A DNA stretch of 64,000 nucleotides, from the NCBI GenBank assembly GCA_947462335.1, contig OX381710.1, forward strand, positions 63,793,303-63,857,302, in the 5' to 3' direction. Shown piece by piece: positions 48,765 through 58,368 of this stretch; within the stretch, counting starts at the first letter, position 1; every line of letters begins with the position of its first letter. This stretch comes from Harmothoe impar. Lineage: Eukaryota > Annelida > Polychaeta > Phyllodocida > Polynoidae. A model generated the notes under the pieces. The model saw only the letters and a list, made by a program, of their open reading frames with translations. It searched no databases and was not told the origin of the DNA. The position numbers and the translations under genes were made by a program.

Positions 48765-49122
48765 CTAACAACAGACTTCCTTTTAGGATTGGGGCCTCCT
48801 GGTGTGATTTCTGACTAATGAACATGCAATCACAAAATGAAAACTGCTCATTGCTGACTATCATAAGTGTTTTGTAAATCATTGAATGAATAGCAACAAT
48901 AGAATAATGTGGGGTGAATATCCCGGTGGTTCGGCAAGTTTACAAAGTCTGGATTGAAATCATATGCTCCAAGTTGTATTCCATGTATTAGCATCACATC
49001 CTAGTTTATGAATTCTAATGGTTTTATATTGCACTGATATCTGTCAGGCATTGACATTTGTCTGATGATGTCATTGACAATGGCCTTGTCAATTACCAAT
49101 ATCCGAGACAACACCCCATTGG
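48765..49122. other. Gene-free DNA next to the 14.3-kb element
   Basis: Unique-looking sequence. It ends ACACCCCATTGG, immediately before the direct repeat; if the element has a target duplication it should be drawn from this ending. Confidence 0.45.
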
Positions 49123-50926
49123 TGTACTGTTAAAGTACAGCAAGCCTGTCTCTCCTTACTTTTACAATGGCGCAGGTAGTTTTAATTAATAAAGTAAACA
49201 AAAGACTAGGTTCAAGCAGGCAGGTTTAATTAGGTACTAAAGTTATATGAAAATACATAGTGGTGGAAACAGTCCTTTAGGAAAGGAGCTTTTAGTAACT
49301 GCGTCGCAAGTAAACATATGCCCTGTGTTTAACTCATTAGGGGAAGGTTGTTTGTTTGGATAAGCCAGCGTCCAGTCCCGTGTATGAAAAAGAATCAAAT
49401 GTCCTATTGTGTGGAGGATAATGACTAATATGGTGATGTCCATTAATTATGGACTGACATCTGTAGGATTTAGAAAAAACTATTGTTGTGATGTACATGT
49501 ACATAACAGATATAAGTTCATGTGGAAACGGGCCTTTAGGCAGCAAGAGATGAGGAATTGCGTCTCCAGAAAACATGTCCCCCTGTGTAATCCATTAGGA
49601 GGGGGTATAGTCTGTTGTTGGTTTGGTTAAGGATGAGAGCTTGTGCAGTGAACGGGAAAAAGCAACAATAGGGCTTTGTGAGGAATAACATTATTGTTCC
49701 AAATTGCAAAAATATAGTCCGTTAAATATATGAGTGTTTTGAAAGTCCAGGCAGAATAAATCACTGTAGAACATCTGGTGGCCGTCCATGAAGGGAAAAA
49801 GAGGACGTTCAGTCGTCACTTTCTGGAAGAAATAAAGAAAAGAAAGAAGGGTAATAAAACAGTGGTTTTATTTCTTAAGGTATTACGTAGTGGGAAAGAT
49901 GAAATGGCAACATATATAATCCCTATTGGTTGAACAGAGAAGTTAGTTGGGAGAGAGCCTACCTGCCATGCAGAGATAGAGTGAGGAACAGTCAGCAGTT
50001 GTTGGGGGGGTTGGGGATTGATGCCCCATGCTGAGGACAGGGCTGGTATCCAGGCACTAAGTTGCAACAAGCAAACATTCAGCATTGTCAGGAACCCTTA
50101 TCACTATCTAAACACCTCACACCTCACTGACCTACAGGAATTGAAAGGAAGGTACACTACCATGTTAGTGGATGAACTTACCTCCTTTATTGTAAGTAGA
50201 AACCTTTTATATACTCCATGAAGGCACCGCCTGGTTACTGTGGAGAATCATTTTGAAGGTCTGAAGGAGTGGACTTTTACCAAACCGTTTAAACACTGCC
50301 AATCAGTTAGATATGTTATAGACATTTAGGTACTGCCGCCTGTGCCACCACTGTATTATGGTCTATTGTTGTTTATTCACGAAGTATTATAATCCCAGAT
50401 GTACATGCGAAATGTTCTGTAAACTAAAAGGAGAATCTACCAACTGTTTGATATAACATGCCCAAGGAAGAGGAACAATCATTCTACCTCAGAAATACAA
50501 TGGTACTTTAAGCATTTACCAAATGAGTGTGACTATGGAATAATTTGGGTGAGCCTCTGTTGTCACCATCCTAAGAAGGTGGTGACGGATACCTGAAGAG
50601 TATTGAGTAAGGAACTGAAACCCATATGGGATTTGACTCAGGGCTCACCCAAGTCTTACAATGTCTAAGTATGGAAAACCTTCTAATCTGACTGACTTGT
50701 GAACTCTACTACTACACACTGTTTGCACTGTGCTTACCTCATCTGCATAACTGAGTGAATTATTGACTGTGTTTTCCGGGATGATTGGCTAAGCACTACT
50801 TAACATCTAGAGTGCATTATATTGGAGAAGCCTGAGATGCTCATCTGTCAATTATGAATAAACTCTTTTGCCTGTATCTGACTCTCATGTTTATGTTTGA
50901 GTAGGATATGTACGGCTATTCTTACA
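49123..50926 (+). repeat. Left long terminal direct repeat (LTR-like)
   Basis: The first 553 bp match 63,448-64,000 with two differences, which proves a direct repeat. The remaining length is inferred. The sequence begins TGTACTGTTAAAGTACAG. At 50,857-50,862 there is AATAAA followed by a CTCTTTTGCCTG stretch like retroviral R-U5, and a TTACA at 50,926 gives TGTA...TACA ends. Within it, a segment of about 110 bp near 49,258-49,370 is imperfectly repeated at 49,518-49,640 (GGAAACGGGCCTTTAGG; AACATGTCCCCCTGTGT), as in enhancer-bearing U3 regions. No convincing primer-binding site follows. Confidence 0.65.
50857..50862 (+). terminator. Polyadenylation signal AATAAA in the left terminal repeat
   Basis: AATAAA followed by a T-rich, TCTGACTCTC sequence, in the position expected for the end of R in an LTR read on the plus strand. 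Confidence 0.5.
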
Positions 50927-50980
50927 TTACGCGAGTGACTCTACCTGAGACTTAGAACTTTTACTGATTGCCAAGCGAGT

Positions 50981-51376
50981 ATGAATACAACTATATCGTC
51001 TAAAGTAGTTTCCCCTCCATCACTTAAAACCAACAAAATTACACCCCCTACCGTACAGACTGGTGGAGAACCTCAGAGCTGCGTCCCGTCTTTAGATTGG
51101 AGGTACATCGCTCTCCGTACCGGATGGGCTCCGAGCTCAGTTAGGACCGCCCGCGGGAGACACAGTAATGACAGTGTCACAGACAAGGATATCCCAATAG
51201 TACCAGTACAGGTAGGTGGTCTGATGGTGGTAATGGCAGTGGTGTTGGCAGTGTGCATGGCAGTGAAAATGTGGGTGACATTAGATGTGATAAGTGAACA
51301 GTTCAATATGGAAGCTGAAGGGACTGCGCACCCCGGACGTCTCCTGAGATCCGAAGACAAGGCTGCCCCAGTCTAA
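50981..51376 (+). CDS. Predicted single-pass membrane protein (131 aa), unknown family
   Basis: The first open frame after the left repeat, starting at ATG in AGTATGAAT. The N-terminal 75 residues are hydrophilic (MNTTISSKVVSPPSLKTNK...). A single hydrophobic stretch follows at about residues 78-96 (GGLMVVMAVVLAVCMAVKM) and then a charged tail of about 35 residues. No cleavable signal peptide is seen, so if expressed it would be a membrane-anchored protein. A 45-bp sequence shared with 6,858 lies 87 bp after the stop. No resemblance to retroviral matrix or envelope proteins. It could be a chance frame, but the helix and the ATG context favour a gene. Confidence 0.4.
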   Translation: MNTTISSKVVSPPSLKTNKITPPTVQTGGEPQSCVPSLDWRYIALRTGWAPSSVRTARGRHSNDSVTDKDIPIVPVQVGGLMVVMAVVLAVCMAVKMWVTLDVISEQFNMEAEGTAHPGRLLRSEDKAAPV

Positions 51377-51462
51377 CTGGGTAGCGACAATAGGATACAG
51401 CCTGCAATGGGGCATGGTGACCAGGTTGGGGTCCCCAACCCTCACATATAGTACAAAGGATC

Positions 51463-51507
51463 ACATATGTGACCAGGCTAGGGAAAAGACCCATCCGGGG
51501 AGGAATT
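51463..51507 (+). repeat. 45-bp segment identical to 6,858-6,902
   Basis: Exact 45-bp match (ACATATGTGACCAGG...GGAGGAATT), then one mismatch and GTAT again shared. It lies just downstream of the 131-aa frame. Confidence 0.9.
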
Positions 51508-51589
51508 AGTATGTAAAAGAGAAGACTAGGGAGAAGACTTCTTGGAAACCCCAAATATAGCACGGATGGTTAACCAACAGTGATAAGCA

Positions 51590-51930
51590 GACACACAAAT
51601 AGATACCTTTCGGGAGAAAATTACCCTGGAAGAGATAGATACCTTTCGGGAGAAGAAATTACCCTGGAAGAGATAGATTCCTTTTGGGAGAAAAAATGCC
51701 CTAAAAGAGATAAATACCTTTCGGGAGAAAAAATTACCCTGGAAGAGATAGATACCTTTCGGGAGAAAATTACCCTGGAAGAGATAGATTACCCTGGAAG
51801 AGATAGATTCCTTTTGGGAGAAAAATGCCCTAAAAGAGATAGGTTCCTTTCAGGAAGAAGATACTTTGAAAGAGGTGGATCTCTTTGGGGAGGAAATTTC
51901 CTTCAAGGAAGAAATACCCTAGAAAATAAA
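51590..51930 (+). repeat. Purine-rich 36-bp minisatellite
   Basis: About nine units of AGATAGATACCTTTCGGGAG plus AAAATTACCCTGGAAG, lengths 36-39 bp with one 19-bp short unit. Unit length changes break any single frame, although one 120-codon frame (LEEIDTFREK repeats) survives. The strand stays strongly purine-rich to about 52,110. Confidence 0.85.
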
Positions 51931-52745
51931 AAGAATGAATAATTCCAGAAGAAGAAAAGAAGATAAGAAATAAAAAAAATTCCTTGCAAGAAGTAAAAGA
52001 AGAAGAGAATAGTTCCCTGAAAGAGGCCGTTCCTTTCAGGAAGAAACCATTACAAGAAGTACAAGAAGTAAATGTTCCTTCAAAGAGATTGTGCCTTTGA
52101 GGAAGAAGCAGAGAGTCACTGTATATAGGCCATAGGAGAAGTAACATTAGAAGGAACCGAGGGACTTGTGCTGCAGAACAAGTTCCCTAGCATATGGTCC
52201 ACATTATATCAAAAGAAGAATTAAGACAGTAATATTCAAAAGGCCGCAAATAAGAAGAATTTTGAGAAGGCAGAAGAAATAGAGTATTAATAGGACAAGC
52301 ACTAGAGGATGCGTGGTCACGTTCCGATACATTATATACTACTGAGGGCTCAGCAATTAAATCAATGAGAAGAAGGGATAGTTCAAAGATGGTTGGAAAA
52401 GGATGCTGAGGCCCGGCGATTTATCAAGCAAGACGATGAAGAAAGTACCGCCAGATAGGCGAGAATTGAATAAGCAGGATAAACTATGGCTAACTCAATA
52501 ATGGCACTTCACCAGAAATCTAAGATCGACCAATGGACTTTTTACAACAACCCTATGAATAACTTGGAATCCTCAGAAATTTAAATAGCAATCTGAAAAT
52601 TCTACAAAATATCCATGGACAATTTGGAGTGTGCCAAATATCAAATGACAACTTACCACCAACCAATTATAGTTAAACAATAAGTAGAATTGGAACTTTT
52701 TTAGAACTGACCATCTTGAACTAATAATTTGAATATATATAATAG
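51931..52745. other. Spacer inside the 14.3-kb element
   Basis: Holds a TATA-like CTGTATATAGG near 52,110, the first copy of the 32-bp box (52,315-52,346) and a 32-codon ATG frame at 52,485-52,583 (MANSIMALHQKSKIDQWTF...). This frame is too short to judge. Confidence 0.45.
52315..52346 (+). promoter_or_regulatory. 32-bp box, copy a
   Basis: GGTCACGTTCCGATACAT followed by TATATACTACTGAG. Two more copies lie at 53,029-53,060 and 55,981-56,012, while the flanking DNA is unrelated. Conserved core: CCGATACA, three variable bases, TATACTACT. It resembles a TATA-type promoter or a protein-binding site; role unknown. Confidence 0.6.
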
Positions 52746-52747
52746 AA

Positions 52748-53720
52748 CTGGCAAGAAATTGTGATGGGTGACTTTGATTGACAATTATAAATTACTGGAA
52801 GTGTGATCGACCGTCTGGGATTTTCAGGGTGAATCGACACAACTTCAAACGACACCACTTTAATTGACACAACTTGAATTGACACAATTTTAATCGACAC
52901 AACTTTTAATTGACACAACTTTAATTGACACAACCTTAATCAACACAACTTTAATCGACACAACTTGAATCGACGCCACTTGAATCAAACAACCTAAGGT
53001 CCAATGAGTGATGGGAGTGCTTGGGCATGGTCCTGTTCCGATACACAGTATACTACTGAGACGGTATGATCAGGGTTGGAAAAAACCCACGATGATAATC
53101 CGGGAGTGTCTAAGTGCACAGAGATAAGAAATCTAGGACTTCAAAATCTACGACCTCAAAATCTACGACCTTAAAATCTACGACCTCAAAATCTACGACC
53201 TCAAAATCTACTACCTTAAAATCTACGACCTCAAAATCTACGACCTCAAAAATCTACGACCTCAAAAATCTACGACCTCAAAATCTATAACTTGGGAAAC
53301 TTATCACTTAATAAGTCTACGACTGGGAGATCTATGACCTAGGAAATCGCCAACGTAAGAAAAATCTACGTCTTAAGAAAGTCTACGACCAAAAAATCGA
53401 TGACCCTAACAGTCTACGGCCTAACAATCTATAACCTCAACAATCTACGATTCTAAAAGAAAGCCCTTGGAAGTCGGGACTGACCCTCTCCAATTAACAC
53501 CTTGGAATCTACCCAAGAGAATTGGCAAGTAATTATGGTTGGTGATTTTGAACTGACAATTTGAACTTAGGGAAAATATGATAGACTATTCAGGATTTCA
53601 GAGGTGAATCAATGTAACCTGAATTAAACCAACTCCAATCGCCACAATTTTAATTGGCATACCTTTAAATGACACCACGTTGAAGTACACAATGTTATTC
53701 GGTTAAACTAAGGCTGATAC
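52748..53720. repeat. Twin tandem arrays with a duplicated leader
   Basis: A leader (GGCAAGAAATTGTGATGGGTGA ... ATTTTCAGGGTGAATCGAC, shortened here) at 52,748-52,850 recurs diverged at 53,522-53,620. After the first leader comes a 15-bp array TTTAATTGACACAAC (about 11 units, 52,835-52,990). After the second copy the same array is present but decayed (53,600-53,700). Between them is another 15-17 bp array, AAAATCTACGACCTC (about ten good units at 53,130-53,290, decaying to 53,460). Confidence 0.8.
53029..53060 (+). promoter_or_regulatory. 32-bp box, copy b
   Basis: GGTCCTGTTCCGATACAC then AGTATACTACTGAG. Same 32-bp length as copy a with a handful of substitutions. Lies between the two 15-bp arrays. 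Confidence 0.6.
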
Positions 53721-55000
53721 AAAAAAAAGCTGGCTGGGGAAGACAATTGTAAGGCCTTGAGTAATATGTATACATGATGACAAAACGACTGGAAATATCT
53801 ATGGTAATGAACAATTACACTAGTGGGAAATGAGTAATTACAGGAATAGGAGTGGCCTAGTGTGGAATTAAAAGAGATACATATATATTCATTTTTGGAG
53901 ATCTGGGAGGAGTATTTAATATAAAATGCATAGGACCGGCGAGTTCAAGATGCATGGTCATGAGTTTGGCCCTTATAAAAAAGCATCGGATTAATAAAAA
54001 ATAAGGACTAGATGGGGATGTAGGGATATGGAAACCTGCACGCCCTGGAGATCTAAGTTGAGTTAATACGGACGCTAAAGATAATGTGACGTCCAGAGGG
54101 GCACATTGATAATTACATTTAAGTGAATAATGACTCATGATGTCACCACAGGAGAGTGGAATAGACTGGAATTATTTGTGAATTACCCCTTTAAATTGAG
54201 AGGTATGTACTAACTATAACACTGTATTGAGACTATTGGTGTTTCTCTACGAGTAAAGGACCCAGGACACTCATCTGCAATTACAGATTCATCTCCGTTC
54301 GGGTATGGAATTTGGACATTTTCTGATATAGAGATTACAACCAGAATCATACTGCGCAGTTTGACGCTGAAGACACACATGAAGGGGTGTTTACCTGTTA
54401 TGGCTAACAAGAAATATATCTGATGTCAGGATCATACATTGACACCAGAATGACGCAGGGATAATAAAAGGGGCACAATGATGGTAGTATGGAGACCATC
54501 TGGAGGAGATTAAAAGCCGCCCGTCACGGATGTTAAGTGACGTAGCAGGCTCCTCCAGGGTTGAGACCCTGTCCTCCAGGGCAGACGTCGGCACAATGAA
54601 ACCCTGTAGGGGTGATTGTGTCAGAATTTATGGCCTGATGACAGCGGCTTGAGTGTGATGAGCTAAACTGATGTGCACAGAACGACAAACAAGTTGATGA
54701 GATAACCAAGAGATGTAATTGGCGTCCGCCATTTTAAAATGACACTAGACAAAGGAGAGGAGTGATGGGCACATCATAATGGCAGCCCTTGTTAGTGGTC
54801 AGCTGAAGTGGACATGTTTGTTGACATGGGACAGAACATGTTGTTATTGTGATAGGCGCAGGATATCTGGACGACAGATTAGTGTGAATGTCTGGGGACA
54901 ATGAACAGAGAGGGAAAGGGGGAGGGGGGGGGGGCAAGCATGATACATAAGATCCAGCGCGTAGCGCACATCTCCACAACCATCTAGTTAACGTTGATTA
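53721..55000 (-). other. Possible minus-strand coding pieces, unassigned
   Basis: Three minus-strand frames are suggestive. 53,857-54,138 has an ATG (MSHYSLKCNYQCAPLDVTLS). The second, about 54,210-54,330, is preceded by an acceptor-like ATCTCTATATCAG and reads ENVQIPYPNGDESVIADECP. The third, about 54,391-54,594, contains ALEDRVSTLEE, a short coiled-coil-like run, and ends at a CATAACAG/GTAAAC donor-like site. They could be exons of the minus-strand gene described at 60.4-62.6 kb. None is recognisable and chance is possible. A G-run lies near 54,920-54,933. Confidence 0.25.
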
Positions 55001-55003
55001 ACC

Positions 55004-55264
55004 ATGCCGCCTGATGCTCGACGTGTGAGTACCCCGACCAGTGTAACTGCCGACCTTGAAGGAACTGAAGATGACATCAGTGGGAAAGTGATACAGGCCC
55101 GTATCATTAACCCTGGAGTAATTAAATGGGAGCTATACATAAATGGTGTGAAGTTTGAAGGACAGAGCTTCATCAAAGACTCTCAACGTTGTATATTACT
55201 AGTGGACATTGGAGTGGCCCAACCTGGAGATAGGGCGCAACCTCCTATATACCTTCATAATTAG
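55004..55264 (+). CDS. 86-aa protein of unknown function
   Basis: ATG in a good context (TAACCATGC). Residues 1-25 are polar (MPPDARRVSTPTSVTADLEG). Residues 26-80 alternate hydrophobic and polar residues as in a small beta-rich domain (VIQARIINPGVIKWELYING ... CILLVDIGVAQPGD). The phrase SQRCILLVD faintly recalls SRRCIVVPY in the neighbouring 162-aa protein, so the two may share a fold; this is weak. It lies on the same strand 197 bp before the next gene and may share the polyadenylation signal at 56,545. Confidence 0.5.
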   Translation: MPPDARRVSTPTSVTADLEGTEDDISGKVIQARIINPGVIKWELYINGVKFEGQSFIKDSQRCILLVDIGVAQPGDRAQPPIYLHN

Positions 55265-55421
55265 AAGGGGAGTTAATGATACAAGTTAATCAATACAGGT
55301 GACTTCACATGAAGGTAGGGCGTGCATTGTTATTAAGGTGGAGAAAAGTCTGCCATGGCAATCTCAATCTGACAAGCACTGGAGGATAGTCGTGCATCAT
55401 TCAGGCTATACTGGCTAAGAG

Positions 55422-55428
55422 TATAAAG
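55422..55428 (+). promoter_or_regulatory. TATA box for the 162-aa gene
   Basis: TATAAAG 33 bp upstream of the ATG at 55,461. It implies a start of transcription near 55,450 and therefore favours this ATG. Confidence 0.5.
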
Positions 55429-55460
55429 TGATATGTGTATATATATGGGAATTTCACAAT

Positions 55461-55949
55461 ATGGCCTCTACGTCAGCGTTACAGGCTCTAGAGAAATTAG
55501 CAATAAACCCCACGGGTGAAAGTGTAGTCTCTCCACCACGTGCATGTAGTACGGCACTCCCAATGGTATATTCTACCAACATACAATTTGCTCATCTTAC
55601 GGATATAATTACTGTGATTTACGTACCCGTTACCAATAGATCCCAGAGGGAGGCAACAGAAACAGAAAGTGAACATTTCAGCCTCATGATTACACCTGTT
55701 AGAGTGCCCCCTAATAGCAGACGTTGTATAGTAGTACCGTACAAGCTTGCAGGTCCATGCACAGAACTTAGGATGATTGGACTTACCAACAAGTGTGTGT
55801 GTTTTGGCTGCCTCCAGATAGCTGTCAGCTATGCTAAAACCAACAAAATAGATCCCATCACTTATTTGAAACCAATTACTACAGCGGGGACTGTGGTGAT
55901 GCCTATCCACATGTCACACCTGGTAGCAGGAGGAACTACCTTGGTGTGA
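55461..55949 (+). CDS. 162-aa protein, founder of a two-member local family
   Basis: Starts MASTSALQALEKLAINPTGE at the first ATG after a TATA box. A disordered N terminus of about 40 residues is followed by a compact region: HLTDIITVIYVPV, an acidic EATETESEHFSL segment, ITPVRVPPNSRRCIVVPY, LAGP, then GLTNKCVCFGCL with a C-x-C-x-x-C pattern, TNKIDP, and a final AGTVVMPIHMSHL. A frameshifted paralogue at 58,369 keeps the same landmarks, so the frame is real and was under selection. No family known to me fits. The Cys cluster could bind metal. No signal peptide or membrane segment is seen. Virus-like context. Confidence 0.7.
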   Translation: MASTSALQALEKLAINPTGESVVSPPRACSTALPMVYSTNIQFAHLTDIITVIYVPVTNRSQREATETESEHFSLMITPVRVPPNSRRCIVVPYKLAGPCTELRMIGLTNKCVCFGCLQIAVSYAKTNKIDPITYLKPITTAGTVVMPIHMSHLVAGGTTLV

Positions 55950-55980
55950 GCATTATGTTACGTGCCAGTGGCTGGGCTAT

Positions 55981-56012
55981 GGTCCCATCCCGATACATAC
56001 TATACTACTTGT
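55981..56012 (+). promoter_or_regulatory. 32-bp box, copy c
   Basis: GGTCCCATCCCGATACAT then ACTATACTACTTGTGAG, 32 bp after the stop codon of the 162-aa gene and about 290 bp before the 69-aa gene. Slightly more diverged than copies a and b. Confidence 0.55.
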
Positions 56013-56304
56013 GAGTGTCCGTGCCACAGAAGATATTACCCAGCAGATGCTGGAGGAGACATTAACTGACGCTGGGGTATTGGGGTGACCCCCGGCGACC
56101 ATGGTATACGGGGAACCATTGAGACGACCCCTGAACGACACGCTCACACATTTTACAGTGTCAGGAATGTTATTATAGGTCCAATACTTAGTTTGGACTA
56201 TATATGTGTGTATATATATATATGTGTATGTAAAAAATGGTTTGATTCACCGTTATAATGACCACTATATGGCTATCAATTCGGATATGGAAATATGAGG
56301 GACA

Positions 56305-56514
56305 ATGGGTCAGTTATTTTCATGTGTACAGTCAGAGCGCCCCACGCGCCGAGTAGTCTATAATCCGCCAGGAGCTGGAAATAGTATGACACTCCACACT
56401 AATGCAATTAAAAGACAATTACGACAAAGACGTCATATTGGGCCCAAGGCGGGATTTGTGCCAGGGGTTTTGAATCAAGCGTTTGTGTCTCAACCCCAGA
56501 AAATACATGGCTGA
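56305..56514 (+). CDS. 69-aa protein with acylation-type N terminus
   Basis: Starts MGQLFSCVQSERPTRR: Gly2 with Ser6 matches the N-myristoylation pattern, and Cys7 could be palmitoylated. A basic cluster (KRQLRQRRH) at residues 36-44 would support membrane or nucleic-acid contact. The rest is Pro/Gly-rich and short. Many viruses use small acylated proteins of this kind at membranes, but I cannot assign a family. ATG context ACAATGG is good, and an AATAAA lies 31 bp beyond the stop. Transcribed toward the minus-strand 375-aa gene. Confidence 0.55.
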   Translation: MGQLFSCVQSERPTRRVVYNPPGAGNSMTLHTNAIKRQLRQRRHIGPKAGFVPGVLNQAFVSQPQKIHG

Positions 56515-56544
56515 ATATTGGGGGATGTGTCTGCTTAGGATGAT

Positions 56545-56550
56545 AATAAA
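56545..56550 (+). terminator. Polyadenylation signal AATAAA
   Basis: AATAAA 31 bp after the stop of the 69-aa frame, just before the convergent minus-strand frame ends. It could end transcripts for the 86-, 162- and 69-aa genes. Confidence 0.5.
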
Positions 56551-56559
56551 ACTAAATAC

Positions 56560-57687
56560 TCACGACACTGAGACGCTCTCCCCGGAGGCTGGTTGAGTAT
56601 AGGTGTAGACCTGCCGGGGTAGACTCCTTAGAGGGTACCTGGAGGCCCCCACGCCAGAGGTGCCAGCAGAGGGCTCACGACGGTAAGGATGATCGCGCGA
56701 CGGGGAGGCCGATACCAGACGTGGACCGGATCCCAAATCGGCTGAAGGGGTCCAGGTAACCGCCGACACCGGGCAAGGATCATCTGCACCGGAAGTGGGA
56801 ATGCGCCCCCAACTCACGCTGTAGCCAGGCACCCTGACCAACAGGGGTGGGGCGCGAGCCTCACTGACCGGAAGTGATGTAATAGACGGCGAGACCGTGG
56901 GTGTAGGAACACTCGCTGACCGGAAGTGATTCCCTGCGGCCTGCTGGGGATCCACCCACACCTGACGCGGCGACTGAACATCGACAGCTCCTGAGACCGA
57001 GCTGCAGGGCTTCACCTCCGTTGCCTGAGTGGCAGTTACGGCGGCGGAGATGAGCTCCGAGGACACCGGGACGATGTGATCCGTGACCGTCTCAGGGGTG
57101 TAGTGTAGCGTGCCGGCCATGGGAGGTGACCGCAGTGCCCTGAGTACCTGGCCTGCTATGGGCAACATTGGACTGACCGGAAGTGACGGGGGCGGAGCCA
57201 CCACCGAACACGCAGGAGGCGCCGACGGCGCGCTGATGGTGGAGCTTAACTGAGACAGGGGGATCCCTCCCACACCAGGGATGGGTCCCGACACGGTGCG
57301 CACTTGAATGGAGAAATCCGGTACCATCTGTTGGTAACTTCCGTAGGACGCTGAGGGCGCAGGATTCTGATACATATGGGGAATGTGAGCAGCCACCTCA
57401 TAATCCAGCTCCATTACCACATCAGTGACGTCGTGGGGGGACCTGTTCGGTAGGAGGTTCCGTCGGGACAGTGCTTCGCGGAATTGTCCCTCCGGGGGCG
57501 ATGAACCGTCCCAGTTACTGCTGACCCATACCAGCTGTGCTGAGAAGTCGTGTGTAGCAATACCATTCACGTTATAGATGGGAGTAGGAATTAATAGATA
57601 ATTTCCCTGTGTTTCTAATCTATCAAAGGGAACCAAAATCCGAACGGCACGGTGGACGACGGAGTTGAACACAATGGGGTCAGACAT
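56560..57687 (-). CDS. 375-aa protein with N-terminal domain and Pro/Ser-rich tail
   Basis: Longest frame in the window, GC-rich compared with its neighbours. From ATG at 57,687 (context CAAGATGTC) it reads MSDPIVFNSVVHRAVRILVP. Residues 1 to about 140 look folded (YLLIPTPIYNVNG, FSAQLVWVSSNWDG, DVVMELDYEVAAHIPHMY). Residues 140-375 are Pro/Ser/Val-rich and probably disordered. A few in-frame codons extend upstream of this ATG. At its end the last codons overlap GTGAGTATTT, a strong splice-donor consensus, so the real protein may continue into another exon rather than stop at the TGA. No recognised family. Confidence 0.6.
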   Translation of the reverse strand: MSDPIVFNSVVHRAVRILVPFDRLETQGNYLLIPTPIYNVNGIATHDFSAQLVWVSSNWDGSSPPEGQFREALSRRNLLPNRSPHDVTDVVMELDYEVAAHIPHMYQNPAPSASYGSYQQMVPDFSIQVRTVSGPIPGVGGIPLSQLSSTISAPSAPPACSVVAPPPSLPVSPMLPIAGQVLRALRSPPMAGTLHYTPETVTDHIVPVSSELISAAVTATQATEVKPCSSVSGAVDVQSPRQVWVDPQQAAGNHFRSASVPTPTVSPSITSLPVSEARAPPLLVRVPGYSVSWGRIPTSGADDPCPVSAVTWTPSADLGSGPRLVSASPSRDHPYRREPSAGTSGVGASRYPLRSLPRQVYTYTQPASGESVSVS

Positions 57688-57689
57688 CT

Positions 57690-58365
57690 TGATGGCACAG
57701 GAGCAACTCAAGAACTGAGCAAGATGGAGGATTGAAATTTAGAGTGGGGCAGAAGTATATGTACAGGAGGAATGAGAAATCAATTAAACTATAAATTCAA
57801 CCTTGAATGTGGCCGGAGAAACATTAGGGTCCAGACTGCGACGCGCTACCCAGAAGGAACAGTAATCAGTGTGAAGAGTTATTGTAGTGGGATAAAAGAA
57901 ACAGGGTTTTATAGTATGACGCCAGGACAGAGGGTTCGGTGAACATGAAGCCAGGATGACGCACTTATATGTTGTGTGGGCTGTATGGATATATATATAT
58001 ATATATAGTATCAATATAAAAGATACCTGTCAAATTAAAGGAGAATAGATTTGAGAAATCTGAAGAACTCTATGTGTGGTATTGATGTGATTTTGTACAT
58101 CATGTGGATAGGAATTATGATGGACAGTATTATTATTAAGAGAACGCGGAATTATGGGAACATAAGCCATGATGGCTCTCTAGGAGAATGAAAAGCAAAA
58201 TATTAATATACAAAACAGGGCTTCAATCACGGACTCTGGAACTGACCTCGATTTGCAGCATTATTGCTTGAAGGGTGGTGTGATTGACACACCTCTACAG
58301 TCAGGATTATTTCAAAGCCACAGTGGCACTGGTGCATATTAACACGGGGCACCTGCCTATGACAT
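57690..58365. other. Spacer between divergent genes
   Basis: Contains a short AT run near 57,990 and separates the minus-strand 375-aa gene from the plus-strand paralogue, so it may hold promoters for both. No clear TATA box for the latter. Confidence 0.4.
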
Positions 58366-58368
58366 AAT

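Noticed and set aside
49243..49630. Short frames inside the terminal repeats that are the same at both ends
   Set aside because: Identity of the peptides reflects the young DNA duplication; starts are poor and composition is unremarkable.
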